Source: Clostridium algoriphilum
GTDB lineage: Bacteria; Bacillota; Clostridia; Clostridiales; Clostridiaceae
NCBI RefSeq assembly: GCF_020443705.1
Contig: NZ_JAIZZK010000001.1
Coordinates: 310,001-374,000 of the forward strand
Length of the DNA: 64,000 nucleotides
Direction: 5' to 3'
The translations under genes were made by a program, and so were the position numbers. Below, one piece after another: positions 9,939-18,511 of this stretch. Below the pieces are notes generated by a model, which was given only the letters and a program-made list of their open reading frames with translations, did not search any database and was not told the origin of the DNA. Every line of letters starts with the position of its first letter. The stretch's first letter is position 1.

Positions 9939-10396
9939 AAATTCTCCTCTAAAAAATAAAATTAATTAGGACTAATGATTAAAATATTGGAGAAATAAGC
10001 CGCTATTTATAAACCCTCACCTTAAATCCCTTTTTACAATCAACTAGTCCTTCATAAATTTCATTAATATATTTGTTAATGTTATCATCTATTTTAATAT
10101 TGGAAAGTTAATTACACTTTTTATTTATATTTAAACATTTTTTACCTTATTACATTATATAATTTAAAACTTAGATATACAAGCAATTTGTTAATCTATT
10201 ATGTAGTTATTATTATAATAAGACCACGGCATTTTACATAATTGCCACTAAAAAAACCATACACTTTTTTATAGTGCACAGTTATCATTAGATATCTTTA
10301 TAACATCATAAACTATCCAAACCTTCTCTATAAAAGATATATTATATATCTTTTAATACTCTTATGTTAACATTTCTTTTAAATCATGCGATTACT
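9939..10396. other. intergenic region upstream of the pullulanase-like gene
   Basis: This AT-rich stretch must hold the promoter of the pullulanase-like gene. I see no confident -35/-10 pair and no clear catabolite-response element. The only strong structure is the hairpin at 10331-10355, listed separately. Confidence 0.4.
10331..10355 (-). terminator. hairpin after the 76-aa gene
   Basis: TAAAAGATATA and TATATCTTTTA form an 11-bp stem with a 3-base loop, about 42 bases after the stop of the 76-aa gene. The stem is all-AT except one pair, so it is a weak terminator at best. Confidence 0.4.
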
Positions 10397-10627
10397 TTAC
10401 CTCTCCGATGATACTTTGTTAATAACGTCTACTCTAGAACTTCCTATCATATTAGATATTTTTGATGATATGATACCGTCTTTATAAATTCTATCTTCAT
10501 TTGCATTAATCAATATGGTTAGTTTCACCTTTAACTTGTCATATGTGATAACATCATCTAAATAAAAATCTACTGTGTCTTTTAAACAAGCTGCTAATTT
10601 TTTTGGGTCCTTATAAACTTTTTTCAT
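10397..10627 (-). CDS. small conserved clostridial-type protein, 76 aa
   Basis: This 76-residue protein (MKKVYKDPKKLAACLKDTVD at the start) looks like a short helical clostridial family that I tentatively equate with TIGR04540; its function is not known to me. It has no membrane segment or metal motif. The ATG follows AAAGGAG. It lies 66 bases downstream of the acetolactate synthase gene on the same strand and may be co-transcribed with it. Confidence 0.6.
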   Translation of the reverse strand: MKKVYKDPKKLAACLKDTVDFYLDDVITYDKLKVKLTILINANEDRIYKDGIISSKISNMIGSSRVDVINKVSSER

Positions 10628-10693
10628 ATAGTACTCCTTTAAAATTTGTTTTTAATGCTAGGTTATATCTTATTTACTCTATTTAATTATAAA

Positions 10694-12385
10694 CTAACTA
10701 TCAATACTGAATTCTTTTAATGCATTAGTCAATTTAACATTTTCGCTATAATCTACGGGACAATCTATAATAGCTGGAATGTTTTGAGCAAGTGCTTCTT
10801 GTAATGTTGGTATTAGGTCTTCTGCTTTTGTTATCCTATATCCTTTTGCTCCCATGGCCTGTGCGTACATAACAAAGTCTGGATTTGTAAATTGTACATT
10901 CATATCCTCACCGAACCTATCCTGTTGCTTCCATTTTATAAGTCCATAACACGCATCATTGAATATTAATGTCACAAAAGGTGTTTTTATTCTGAGAGCT
11001 GTTTCTATCTCCTGACTATTCATCATAAATCCACCATCACCAGTGACTGCAACAACTTTTCTTTCAGGATTTACAAGCTTAGCTGCCACTGCTCCAGGTA
11101 CTGCAATCCCCATGGATGCAAATCCATTGGAAATTAAGCAGGTATTAGGCTTTACAGACCTATAATGACGTGCAACCCACATCTTATGAGCCCCTACATC
11201 AGAAATAACAATATCATCGTCTCCCATTACTTTCCTTAAATCATATAATATTTTTTGGGGTTTCATAGGAAAGCTGTAATCATCTGAATAAGATTCATAA
11301 TTTTCTTCCATTTTTGTTTTAATATGCAAAGCAAAAACTGGTTCATCCACTCTATGTGCAAGCTTACTTATTTCATTAATAGAATAAGATATATCACCAA
11401 TTACCTCAACTTCAGGTATGTAACATTTATTAACTTCAGCTTTTTCTTCAGCAATATGTATAATTTGAATATTCTCATTCTTATTCCATTTTTTTGGATC
11501 ATATTCAACTAGATCATATCCTACAGCAATAACCAGATCTACCTTTTCAAATAAACGATTTACATAGTCACGTTGTGCAAGTCCTATACTCCATAAAGAA
11601 AATGGATTTTTATATGAAACTACTCCTTTTGCCATAAATGTATTAGCTACAGGGATTCTTAGCTTTTCCACCATATCTGTAATTGCTTGACTAGATTTTG
11701 AACGTATTACCCCATTACCAGCAAGAATAACTGGGTTTTTAGCACTGCTTATAGCTGCTGCCGCTCTTTCAATACTATTGTACGTAGCATAGCTTTTTTC
11801 ATTATCTCCATGGCTTAATGGCCTTCCTAATGCAGCCATTGCAGCTATATTTTCTGGTAAATCTATATGGACAGCCCCTGGTTTTTCACTTACAGCCAGT
11901 TTAAAGGCTTTCCTTATGATTTCTGGAGCGGTATCCGGTCTTACAACCTGTTTATTCCATTTCGTAATTGGTGCAAACATAGAAATTAGATCTAAATGTT
12001 GATGAGATACAATATGCATTCTATCCGTTCCTGCTTGCCCAGTGAGAGCCACCAAAGGCGCACCGTCCATATTGGCATCAGCAACACCAGTCATTAAATT
12101 TGTTGCTCCTGGCCCAAGTGTTGAGAGGCATACTCCTGGCGTACCAGTTAAACGCCCATAAACATCAGCCATAAAAGCAGCTCCCTGCTCATGACGAGTT
12201 GTTATAAATTTAATTTTAGAATCTTTAAGTGCTTTTAAAAAAGTAAGATTTTCTTCTCCTGGTATTCCAAATATATACTTAACTCCTTCATTTTCAAGAC
12301 ATTTTACCATTAGTTCTGAAGTGTTCATATTTATACACTTATTATTTGGATTTGTTTTTTCCACTTTATCGTCATTCAGATTCAT
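10694..12385 (-). CDS. alsS: acetolactate synthase, catabolic type
   Basis: This thiamine-diphosphate enzyme condenses two pyruvates to acetolactate and CO2. The 563-residue chain has the N-terminal domain with the catalytic Glu region (GIPGEEN and RHEQGAAFMAD), the SHQHLD segment, and the C-terminal ThDP/Mg motif GDGGFMMNSQEIETA. No regulatory-subunit gene lies next to it, and a biosynthetic operon (ilvC, leu) is absent. This favours the catabolic AlsS type that drains pyruvate toward acetoin or butanediol. No alsD is in the window, so a biosynthetic role is not excluded. The ATG follows AAGGGGGAT. Confidence 0.85.
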   Translation of the reverse strand: MNLNDDKVEKTNPNNKCINMNTSELMVKCLENEGVKYIFGIPGEENLTFLKALKDSKIKFITTRHEQGAAFMADVYGRLTGTPGVCLSTLGPGATNLMTGVADANMDGAPLVALTGQAGTDRMHIVSHQHLDLISMFAPITKWNKQVVRPDTAPEIIRKAFKLAVSEKPGAVHIDLPENIAAMAALGRPLSHGDNEKSYATYNSIERAAAAISSAKNPVILAGNGVIRSKSSQAITDMVEKLRIPVANTFMAKGVVSYKNPFSLWSIGLAQRDYVNRLFEKVDLVIAVGYDLVEYDPKKWNKNENIQIIHIAEEKAEVNKCYIPEVEVIGDISYSINEISKLAHRVDEPVFALHIKTKMEENYESYSDDYSFPMKPQKILYDLRKVMGDDDIVISDVGAHKMWVARHYRSVKPNTCLISNGFASMGIAVPGAVAAKLVNPERKVVAVTGDGGFMMNSQEIETALRIKTPFVTLIFNDACYGLIKWKQQDRFGEDMNVQFTNPDFVMYAQAMGAKGYRITKAEDLIPTLQEALAQNIPAIIDCPVDYSENVKLTNALKEFSIDS

Positions 12386-12459
12386 TATTTTATCCCCCTT
12401 TATTTACATTAGCCTTTATGGGATTTTCTACTTTTAATGTTTAAACTGAACAAAACCTT

Positions 12460-12475
12460 TAATTACATGTAATTA
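12460..12475. promoter_or_regulatory. 16-bp perfect palindrome upstream of alsS
   Basis: TAATTACATGTAATTA is a perfect palindrome 75-90 bases before the alsS start, a plausible position for an operator. I cannot name the regulator. Confidence 0.35.
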
Positions 12476-12691
12476 GTTAAGTCTCATCCTAAACTCGCTT
12501 AGAATTATATCACATTTTATTTGCTATTTTTTATGTTTACAGTAAAAACTTTATTTTATTGTAATTACAGAATTTTTCATTTCATTTTATTGTATAACGC
12601 TGCATAATTAACAGGATACTTTGTTAACTGCGTTGATTTGCATATACATATTGGTACACCTATGTATATTTTTGCCCTGTGACAAGTTAAG

Positions 12692-12718
12692 TTATGTTAA
12701 TTATGTTAATTATGTTAA
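12692..12718. repeat. three tandem copies of TTATGTTAA upstream of the Pit genes
   Basis: Three perfect head-to-tail 9-base copies lie 144-170 bases before the DUF47 gene. On the minus strand each reads TTAACATAA, which contains the TTAACA core of Pho boxes. The 9-base period differs from the usual 11. Confidence 0.6.
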
Positions 12719-12861
12719 TAAAATATGGTTCTTTGTTAATACGATATTGTACTTTGTTAATTAATATCATATAATTAGGCTTGTACGATTTTAATATAAA
12801 TTAAATTTGTATTAATATTTTAATTATCACACATGATTTTATTCATCAAAGGAGGAACAAT

Positions 12862-13485
12862 ATGTTTAACTTTAAACCAAAAGACAATATGTTTTTTGAA
12901 CTTTTTTCAAAAGGAGCTGAAATATTTAATAATTCCGCAAAAGAACTGAAATTGTTAATGAATGAACTTGATAATCCTAAGGAAAGATTGGATAAATTAG
13001 TAAGCCTTGAGCATGAGGGAGATTTAGTAACTCATGAATTAATTGAATACACAAAGAAAATGTTTATAACTCCGTTAGATAGAGAGGATATATTTAATAT
13101 AACAAAGGGAATAGACAATATTACTGATAGTATTGAATCAACTGCCCATTTATTTTACATGTATAATGTTACTTCTGCTACAACAGAAGCTATTGAACTA
13201 GTTGACAAACTTATGGAGGTTACATCAGAACTTGTAAATGTAATCTTAGAATTAAAAAGTCTTCGAAAAAGCACTTTATTAGTAAATAAAATTATTGACA
13301 TAAATACATTAGAAAATGAAGCTGATTTAATTTATAGAAAAGCTATGAGAAAACTTTTTGATAATCCAGAAGATTTGTTATTCGTAATGAAATGGAAAGA
13401 TTTGTATCACTGTTTAGAAGACAGCATTGATGCATGTGAAACACTTGCAAATGAAATCAGAGGAGTTGGTATGAAATATGCTTAG
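12862..13485 (+). CDS. DUF47 / PhoU-like Pit accessory protein
   Basis: This 207-residue all-helical protein belongs to the DUF47 (TIGR00153) family, related to PhoU and usually encoded just before a Pit phosphate transporter. It carries the paired E/DxxxD metal-binding motifs of the family (for example LEHEGDLVTHELIE and LENEADLIYRKAM). It probably binds metal and tunes the transporter. The ATG follows AAAGGAGGAAC. The gene overlaps the pit start by 8 bases, which suggests translational coupling. Confidence 0.88.
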   Translation: MFNFKPKDNMFFELFSKGAEIFNNSAKELKLLMNELDNPKERLDKLVSLEHEGDLVTHELIEYTKKMFITPLDREDIFNITKGIDNITDSIESTAHLFYMYNVTSATTEAIELVDKLMEVTSELVNVILELKSLRKSTLLVNKIIDINTLENEADLIYRKAMRKLFDNPEDLLFVMKWKDLYHCLEDSIDACETLANEIRGVGMKYA

Positions 13486-14476
13486 TTCATCAATTATAGT
13501 TGTTGTAATAATATTAGCACTTGTTTTTGATTTCATAAATGGATTTCATGATACAGCTAATTCTATTGCTACATCTATTGGTACTAAAGTACTTACACCT
13601 ATGCAAGCATTAGGAATGGCTGCGGTACTGAATTTTGTTGGTGCTATGTTACATACAGAAGTTGCAAAAACTATAGGAACAGGAATCATTAAAACCGGTG
13701 TAGCGACTCCTCAAATCGTTGCTATAGCACTAATAGGTGCCATTATATGGAACTTACTAACTTGGTATTTCGCTATACCTAGTTCTTCTTCGCATGCACT
13801 TATTGGTGGACTTTTAGGTGCGTCCATAACTTCACATAAACTTGATTTATCTGTTGTTAATTGGGGTGGCTTTTTTAACAAAATAATAATTCCACTTATT
13901 TCATCACCAATACTAGGGCTGGTTTTTGGCTTTATATTTATGTTTATACTTACTTGGTTGTTCCACAAAGCAACACATAAAAAGGTTAATGGGTTATTTA
14001 AAAAGTTGCAAATTTGTTCTGCAGCTTTAATGGCATATAGTCATGGTTCAAACGATGCTCAAAAATCTATGGGTGTTATAACTATGGCACTTATAGCAGG
14101 AGGACTTCTAAATGCAAATAACTTTGCCATACCACTTTGGGTTAAAATTGCTTGTGCTTTAGCAATGTCATTAGGTACAATGACTGGTGGATGGAAAATA
14201 ATAAAAACAATGGGTGTTAATATGATAAAATTAGAACCAATTGATGGGTTTGCCGCTGAGACCGCAGCTGCACTTACTATTCAAGCGGCTACTGCATTAG
14301 GCGCTCCAGTAAGTACAACCCATGTAATAACAAGTGCAATAATGGGTGTGGGGTCCTGTAAAAGGCTTTCTGCTGTTAGATGGAGTCTTGCTAGAACTAT
14401 ATTAGTCGCATGGGTTTTAACTATTCCATGTAGTGCAATTATTGCTTCACTGATTGCTCTTGTGTTTTACAACTAA
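13478..14476 (+). CDS. pit: PiT family low-affinity inorganic phosphate transporter
   Basis: This 332-residue multi-span membrane protein takes up phosphate using an ion gradient. Both PiT signature repeats are present: GFHDTANSIATSIGTKVLTP near the N-terminus and YSHGSNDAQKSMGVI in the middle, with the PSSSSHALIGG and PVSTTHVITS motifs. About ten helices are visible. It forms an operon with the DUF47 gene and complements the high-affinity Pst system at 40-44 kb. Confidence 0.92.
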   Translation: MLSSSIIVVVIILALVFDFINGFHDTANSIATSIGTKVLTPMQALGMAAVLNFVGAMLHTEVAKTIGTGIIKTGVATPQIVAIALIGAIIWNLLTWYFAIPSSSSHALIGGLLGASITSHKLDLSVVNWGGFFNKIIIPLISSPILGLVFGFIFMFILTWLFHKATHKKVNGLFKKLQICSAALMAYSHGSNDAQKSMGVITMALIAGGLLNANNFAIPLWVKIACALAMSLGTMTGGWKIIKTMGVNMIKLEPIDGFAAETAAALTIQAATALGAPVSTTHVITSAIMGVGSCKRLSAVRWSLARTILVAWVLTIPCSAIIASLIALVFYN

Positions 14477-14561
14477 TAACTATTACCCATGATGTTTACT
14501 CCTTATCTACTATAATTAATTAATTTACTTTCTTAAAATTTAGTTTGATTAGTCTATACTA

Positions 14562-14593
14562 AAAATCCCCAATAATATTTTATTGAGGATTTT
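14562..14593 (+). terminator. terminator after pit
   Basis: A 12-bp stem with one mismatch (14562-14574 with 14581-14593) lies 86 bases past the pit stop codon and is followed by a short T/C-rich tail. Confidence 0.6.
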
Positions 14594-14666
14594 CCTATTA
14601 TAATGCCTTAATTAGCTGTAAAACCTTATGAAAGCATAAATTAAGTTATTGCTATATAATTAGGTT

Positions 14667-15380
14667 TTATTCAGCCATTTCTAATGCTATTTTCATCATA
14701 TTAGTAAAGGCTTCCTGTCTTTCTACAGACGTAGTTAGTTCATGAGTTATTAAATTATCTGAGACTGTCAATAGACAAGCTGCTTTTTTATTCAATACAT
14801 TTGCATTATGAAATAGAGCAAATGATTCCATTTCCACAGAGGTACAACCATGCTCTTTGTAAATTTGTTTGTATTCATCAGCATTTTCCCGATAAAATAC
14901 GTCAGCTGAGTGGACTCTATTTTTATGAACTTTAATATCTAGATTCTTTGCAATTTTTTCTAGTTTATTATTTAATATAGGCGATGCTGCAATTATATCA
15001 GAATCATATCCACTTTGAACTTTCGCATAAGTAGATTCACTCCAAGCTTCGGTGCATAATATTACATCATATAAGTTTAAATCAGTTGTGTAGGCACCAC
15101 AAGAACCAATTCGTATAATATTTTCTACGTTATAAAAATTATATAGTTCATATGAATAAATGCCAATACTTGGCATGCCCATTCCACTAGCCATTACCGA
15201 AATTTTACGTCCTTTATAAGTACCTGTGTATCCATAAATATTTCGTACATTATTAAATTTGTAGACATTTTCTAAAAAAGTCTCCGCGATAAATTGGGCA
15301 CGCAATGGATCCCCTGGCATTAATACAGTTTTTTCAATTATTCCTTGTTTATTTACTTCAATATGTGCGGTTGGTATCAT
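14667..15380 (-). CDS. deoD: purine-nucleoside phosphorylase, DeoD type
   Basis: The 237-residue enzyme cleaves purine (deoxy)nucleosides with phosphate to the free base and pentose 1-phosphate. It has the family's phosphate-binding loop (MPGDPLRAQFIAE), RIGSCGAY, the SADVFYRE segment, EMESFALF for ribose and base binding, and SDNL with the catalytic Asp. Length matches hexameric DeoD. The ATG follows AAGGAGG. It is a single gene with a hexanucleotide repeat in its upstream region. Confidence 0.93.
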   Translation of the reverse strand: MIPTAHIEVNKQGIIEKTVLMPGDPLRAQFIAETFLENVYKFNNVRNIYGYTGTYKGRKISVMASGMGMPSIGIYSYELYNFYNVENIIRIGSCGAYTTDLNLYDVILCTEAWSESTYAKVQSGYDSDIIAASPILNNKLEKIAKNLDIKVHKNRVHSADVFYRENADEYKQIYKEHGCTSVEMESFALFHNANVLNKKAACLLTVSDNLITHELTTSVERQEAFTNMMKIALEMAE

Positions 15381-15893
15381 ATCAAAACCTCCTTATAGTT
15401 GTATTTAGCTAATAGTAATAATAAATTAAACTAATAACTATTACTATTACTATTACTATTACTATTACTATTACTATTTAATTATATATTAATGATTATA
15501 CCAAAATAACATTAAAAAAGAATAACATATGTCTTATTTAAATTTTTTTTGTAAATATTTTAAAATATATATCAAATACTCTAGATTTTATTATTAGCAT
15601 CTGATATATATTTTTACTATTTCTGGGTTATTATTAAATTTTATATTTTATACAAGTTTACATTTTTGAGTACTTTACATAATCTTAGTTATGTAAAGTT
15701 ATAATCACTTATTAATCTTTGGTGCAATTTTATCTAATGATTAAGATTCTAACGTATATATATGTTAGAACTTGTATACTATAACAAAAGTATCAATTAA
15801 ATATTAAAAATATATCATATATGATATAATTACATAAGATTTATAAATTGAATACTTAAACCCTAATTGTAATAGATCGGAGATATAACGCTA
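15381..15893. other. divergent deoD / nudC intergenic region
   Basis: This 513-base region holds the hexanucleotide repeat at 15441-15476. It has an 11-bp perfect inverted repeat (ACTTTACATAA, 15672-15682, with 15689-15699) and a second dyad (TTCTAAC, 15747-15753, with GTTAGAA, 15764-15770). Before nudC there is an AT-rich palindromic stretch with a TATAAT-like -10 near 15825. I see no gene. Confidence 0.5.
15441..15476. repeat. hexanucleotide microsatellite upstream of deoD
   Basis: Six perfect copies of TTACTA are preceded by one imperfect copy (TAACTA). The tract lies 61-96 bases upstream of the deoD start codon, where slippage could change promoter spacing. Confidence 0.85.
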
Positions 15894-16721
15894 ATGAGTA
15901 ATGAAGAAAATATTACAGATTTTATACCGGGAGTACATTCACCTTCACCCGAATCAAAAAATAATATTTATTTTTTATTTTATAAAAATAATTTATTAGT
16001 TAAAGATGAAAACGATAAAGCAGTAATCCCAACTATTTTAGATCAAGAAGCTTTAGGACCAATTAACATCCAATATTTTGGTTCTATAAATAATATAAAT
16101 TGTTTTTATGGTGAAATAAAGGAATCTTATAAGATACCAAACAATATGAAACTAAGTACTTTAAAAGCTTTGACTCACAAGTTATCAGAAGATATGTTTT
16201 GGATTGGAGGAAGAGCTGTTCAATTAGTAAACTTTAATAAAGATCATATGTATTGTGGTCGATGTGGTTCATTAACTAAAAATGTTGATGGTGAAATTTC
16301 TAAAAAATGTCCTAATTGTGGACTTACAAATTACCCTAGAATTTGCCCAGCTATTATAGTAGCTGTTGTGAAGGAAAATAAAATACTCCTTGCTCATAAT
16401 AATCAATTTTCTAAGGAATTATATAGTGTAGTTTCTGGTTTTGTAGAGGTTGGAGAAACTTTTGAGGAATGCGTTAGAAGAGAAGTTTACGAGGAAACAG
16501 GACTCAAAGTAAAAAACATTAAGTATTTTGGGAATCAACCTTGGCCTTTTCCTAATTCTATAATGATAGGATATACTGCAGAATATGAAAGTGGTGAAAT
16601 ACATGTAGATGGGGTTGAAATTGGGCATGCTGACTGGTTTTGTTCTGCTGAATTGCCTTTAATCCCTGATAGCATTAGTATAGCTAGAAAATTAATTAAC
16701 TGGTTTACTAAAAATCATTAA
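15894..16721 (+). CDS. nudC: NADH pyrophosphatase (Nudix)
   Basis: This 275-residue Nudix enzyme hydrolyses NAD(H) to NMN(H) and AMP and, in characterised homologues, removes NAD caps from RNA. The zinc ribbon cysteines are C121, C124, C139 and C142. The Nudix box at about 182-204 fits the GX5EX7REUXEEXGU pattern (GFVEVGE...RREVYEETGL). The NudC-specific motif appears as NQPWPFPNS, with Asn in place of the usual first Ser. The start is an ATG after CGGAGAT. It is a single gene with its own terminator. Confidence 0.9.
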   Translation: MSNEENITDFIPGVHSPSPESKNNIYFLFYKNNLLVKDENDKAVIPTILDQEALGPINIQYFGSINNINCFYGEIKESYKIPNNMKLSTLKALTHKLSEDMFWIGGRAVQLVNFNKDHMYCGRCGSLTKNVDGEISKKCPNCGLTNYPRICPAIIVAVVKENKILLAHNNQFSKELYSVVSGFVEVGETFEECVRREVYEETGLKVKNIKYFGNQPWPFPNSIMIGYTAEYESGEIHVDGVEIGHADWFCSAELPLIPDSISIARKLINWFTKNH

Positions 16722-16756
16722 TTAAGCAAAAGCATATAAAACTACACATTAAAATA

Positions 16757-16807
16757 AATAGAAGTTAGAATCATTAATTCACAATGAATTAGATTCTAAC
16801 TTCTATT
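16757..16807 (+). terminator. strong terminator after nudC
   Basis: A long inverted repeat pairs AATAGAAGTTAGAATC with its complement (16757-16772 with 16792-16807), and the inner AATTCA...TGAATT also pairs. A T/C-rich tail follows. Confidence 0.75.
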
Positions 16808-17242
16808 CTTTCTGTAATATATTTAACAATATTTTACTCCTTAAACTATATTTCCGTGTTTAATTTTTATAAATTGAATTGTTGCAAATTTAAACTTAAT
16901 TTATTACGGGTAAAGCTATCTTCAGTATTCCTAAGTAATTTATTATGGCTTCATAGCCGATTGCTTTGGCAATCATCATTGAATTCTTAGTTTACTTATA
17001 GTCTTTATATATTATTTATGAACACATCCCACTCATCCATGTTATATTAACTCATTGGGGTATCAAATTTGTTTAAAGGTTTTACTAAATATATATAAGT
17101 TGCGCTTCTTATATATTTATATTATCATACTAATAATAACTTGTCAATAGTTATTATTAATCAATAAAGGAAATTTTATAATTTTATTCCATAATTGTGT
17201 GTTATAATTTATTATAAAATAACAGTGAAAAGAGGTTTATTT
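16808..17242. other. structured intergenic region before the DUF4317 gene
   Basis: Besides the riboswitch-like element, this stretch has an imperfect AT-rich hairpin near 17086-17121 around the sequence TTGCGCTT. It also has a perfect inverted repeat (TAATAATAACT, 17131-17141, with 17149-17159, spacer TGTCAAT). A TATAAT word about 30 bases before the DUF4317 start codon is a possible -10. I see no convincing gene. Confidence 0.45.
16880..16974 (+). promoter_or_regulatory. candidate c-di-GMP-I (GEMM-like) riboswitch, divergent or degenerate
   Basis: In order, the plus strand shows GCAAA near 16884, AAAGCTAT at 16912-16919, CCTAAG at 16930-16935, ATGGC at 16945-16949, and ATAGCC at 16953-16958 followed by GATTGC. 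This is the order and wording of the conserved core of c-di-GMP-I riboswitches. GCTAT (16915-16919) can pair with ATAGC (16953-16957), and GCAA near 16884 with TTGC at 16961-16964. The GATTGC arm can instead pair with GCAATC (16969-16974), a possible alternative fold. The P2 hairpin is weak and ACGCAAAGC is changed to ACGGGTAAAGC. The next plus-strand gene starts 268 bases downstream. Confidence 0.35.
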
Positions 17243-18418
17243 ATGAATAAAAAAGAATTGGCAAACATAAGAAAAGAGTTTAAATTAGATAGTAGCATGA
17301 TGAAAATTCAGGAAATTTATAGTGTTTATCTAAAGAAAGATAATGTCAAGATTGATTATGAGCCAGTTATTCATTCAGAATTTGATTACTTTGATAGAAT
17401 GGATATGGATAAAAAAGAGTTGTTTCTAGGCAATTTCAAAAAAGTGCTTACTGGTGCTCTTGATACAAAAATTTTCGAGTTAGATTTTCAAAATATTGAA
17501 GAAGAAGATAACACTCAAGATATATTATCTAGTGCTCTAAACGCAGATAATAAAAATGATATTGAAAACTACATTAATAAGTTAATTGAAAAAATTACAG
17601 CTAATTATAAATATGAAACCGATATAGTAGTTACCTTTATTAAAGCTGAATATTGGCTAGGGACGAGCCATAAAAATATGGATCCAGCTGAAAGCATCAA
17701 CGATGCGATGCAATCCTTTAACTTTATCTTATCAAGCGTAAATAAAATTGATGTTCCAAAGAGAACCTTAAAATTCGACTATACTGATAATGAATTCAAG
17801 GCAAATTCAGCCTTAGATTCAGTTATTAATCTTAATGCTCCCTTAGAGGGCTTCATGTTTCCTAGTCTTAGTAGTGGTTATTCAGATTACAATAAAATTT
17901 TATATTATGCATCAAAACCCAAAGAATTAAACACCTCATTTATTGAAAATGTACTTAATTGTGGTTTTAAATTTACCGCTGAGGACGAAAAAAATTGCTT
18001 TAGCGATATATTAAGATCTGTAATTGGAGATAAGATAAAACCTGAACTTATGCAAGATATTTATGCTAATATACATGAAATTTCTGAGCAAGCTGAAGAA
18101 GGTGAAACTCCTATTCTTGGAGTTACAGATGTTAAAAATATTCTAAATAGTTGTGGTGCAGAAATTATATGCGATATAGAAACTGCTTTTGAAGAAACTT
18201 GTGGTAGCAAATATGATTTTAAAATTAATAACATTGTACCTGAATTTAATTCTAAATCAATCAAAATCACTAGTGAAATTGCAAATATTACTTTAACCCC
18301 TAAGGACCTAAATTCGGTTAAGCAAGTAAGAAATAAGGATGGTAGAAGATGTCTACTTATTGAAATTGAGGATGATATTGTTATAGAGGGGTTCATGTTA
18401 GAAACTGAGGAATTTTAG
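17243..18418 (+). CDS. DUF4317 domain protein
   Basis: This 391-residue soluble protein begins MNKKELANIRKEFKLDSSMM, the usual opening of DUF4317 proteins, a clostridial family of unknown function. It is acidic, with no membrane segments or recognised catalytic motif. I chose the ATG at 17243, which follows AAAAGAGG; an upstream GTG-led extension has no ribosome binding site and unlikely residues. It is a single gene, convergent with the two-component system, and lies downstream of the riboswitch-like element. Confidence 0.8.
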   Translation: MNKKELANIRKEFKLDSSMMKIQEIYSVYLKKDNVKIDYEPVIHSEFDYFDRMDMDKKELFLGNFKKVLTGALDTKIFELDFQNIEEEDNTQDILSSALNADNKNDIENYINKLIEKITANYKYETDIVVTFIKAEYWLGTSHKNMDPAESINDAMQSFNFILSSVNKIDVPKRTLKFDYTDNEFKANSALDSVINLNAPLEGFMFPSLSSGYSDYNKILYYASKPKELNTSFIENVLNCGFKFTAEDEKNCFSDILRSVIGDKIKPELMQDIYANIHEISEQAEEGETPILGVTDVKNILNSCGAEIICDIETAFEETCGSKYDFKINNIVPEFNSKSIKITSEIANITLTPKDLNSVKQVRNKDGRRCLLIEIEDDIVIEGFMLETEEF

Positions 18419-18463
18419 TAGTTAATCAAGATATAAGATAATTTCTTAACAATATTCCATATT

Positions 18464-18511
18464 AAAGTAAGAACAATAGTCCATCTTAAATGGTACTATT
18501 GTTCTTACTTT
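18464..18511. terminator. bidirectional terminator
   Basis: A perfect 17-base inverted repeat (18464-18480 with 18495-18511) lies between the convergent DUF4317 and response-regulator genes. The regulator's stop codon is inside the right arm. T-rich ends occur on both sides. Confidence 0.8.

Larger units (their letters stand above)
12386..12861. other. divergent alsS / pit intergenic region
   Basis: This 476-base region must drive alsS leftward and the phosphate transporter genes rightward. It holds the palindrome at 12460-12475, the triple 9-bp repeat at 12692-12718, and several TTTGTTAA words (near 12620, 12733 and 12752). I see no gene. Confidence 0.5.

Noticed and set aside
12600-12770. 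TTTGTTAA words resembling Rex operator half-sites, also near 28150
   Set aside because: A Rex operator needs an inverted TTAACAA half at fixed spacing and none of the copies has it. In DNA this AT-rich such half-sites are expected by chance.
15421-15480. Possible CRISPR-like array
   Set aside because: The unit is only six bases with no unique spacers and no cas genes nearby, so it is a simple microsatellite.
16896-16979. A 27-codon minus-strand frame (MMIAKAIGYEAIINYLGILK at the start) within the riboswitch-like region
   Set aside because: There is no ribosome binding site, a stop codon lies just upstream, and the frame is too short to separate from chance. The plus-strand RNA reading explains the paired words better, though neither is proven.
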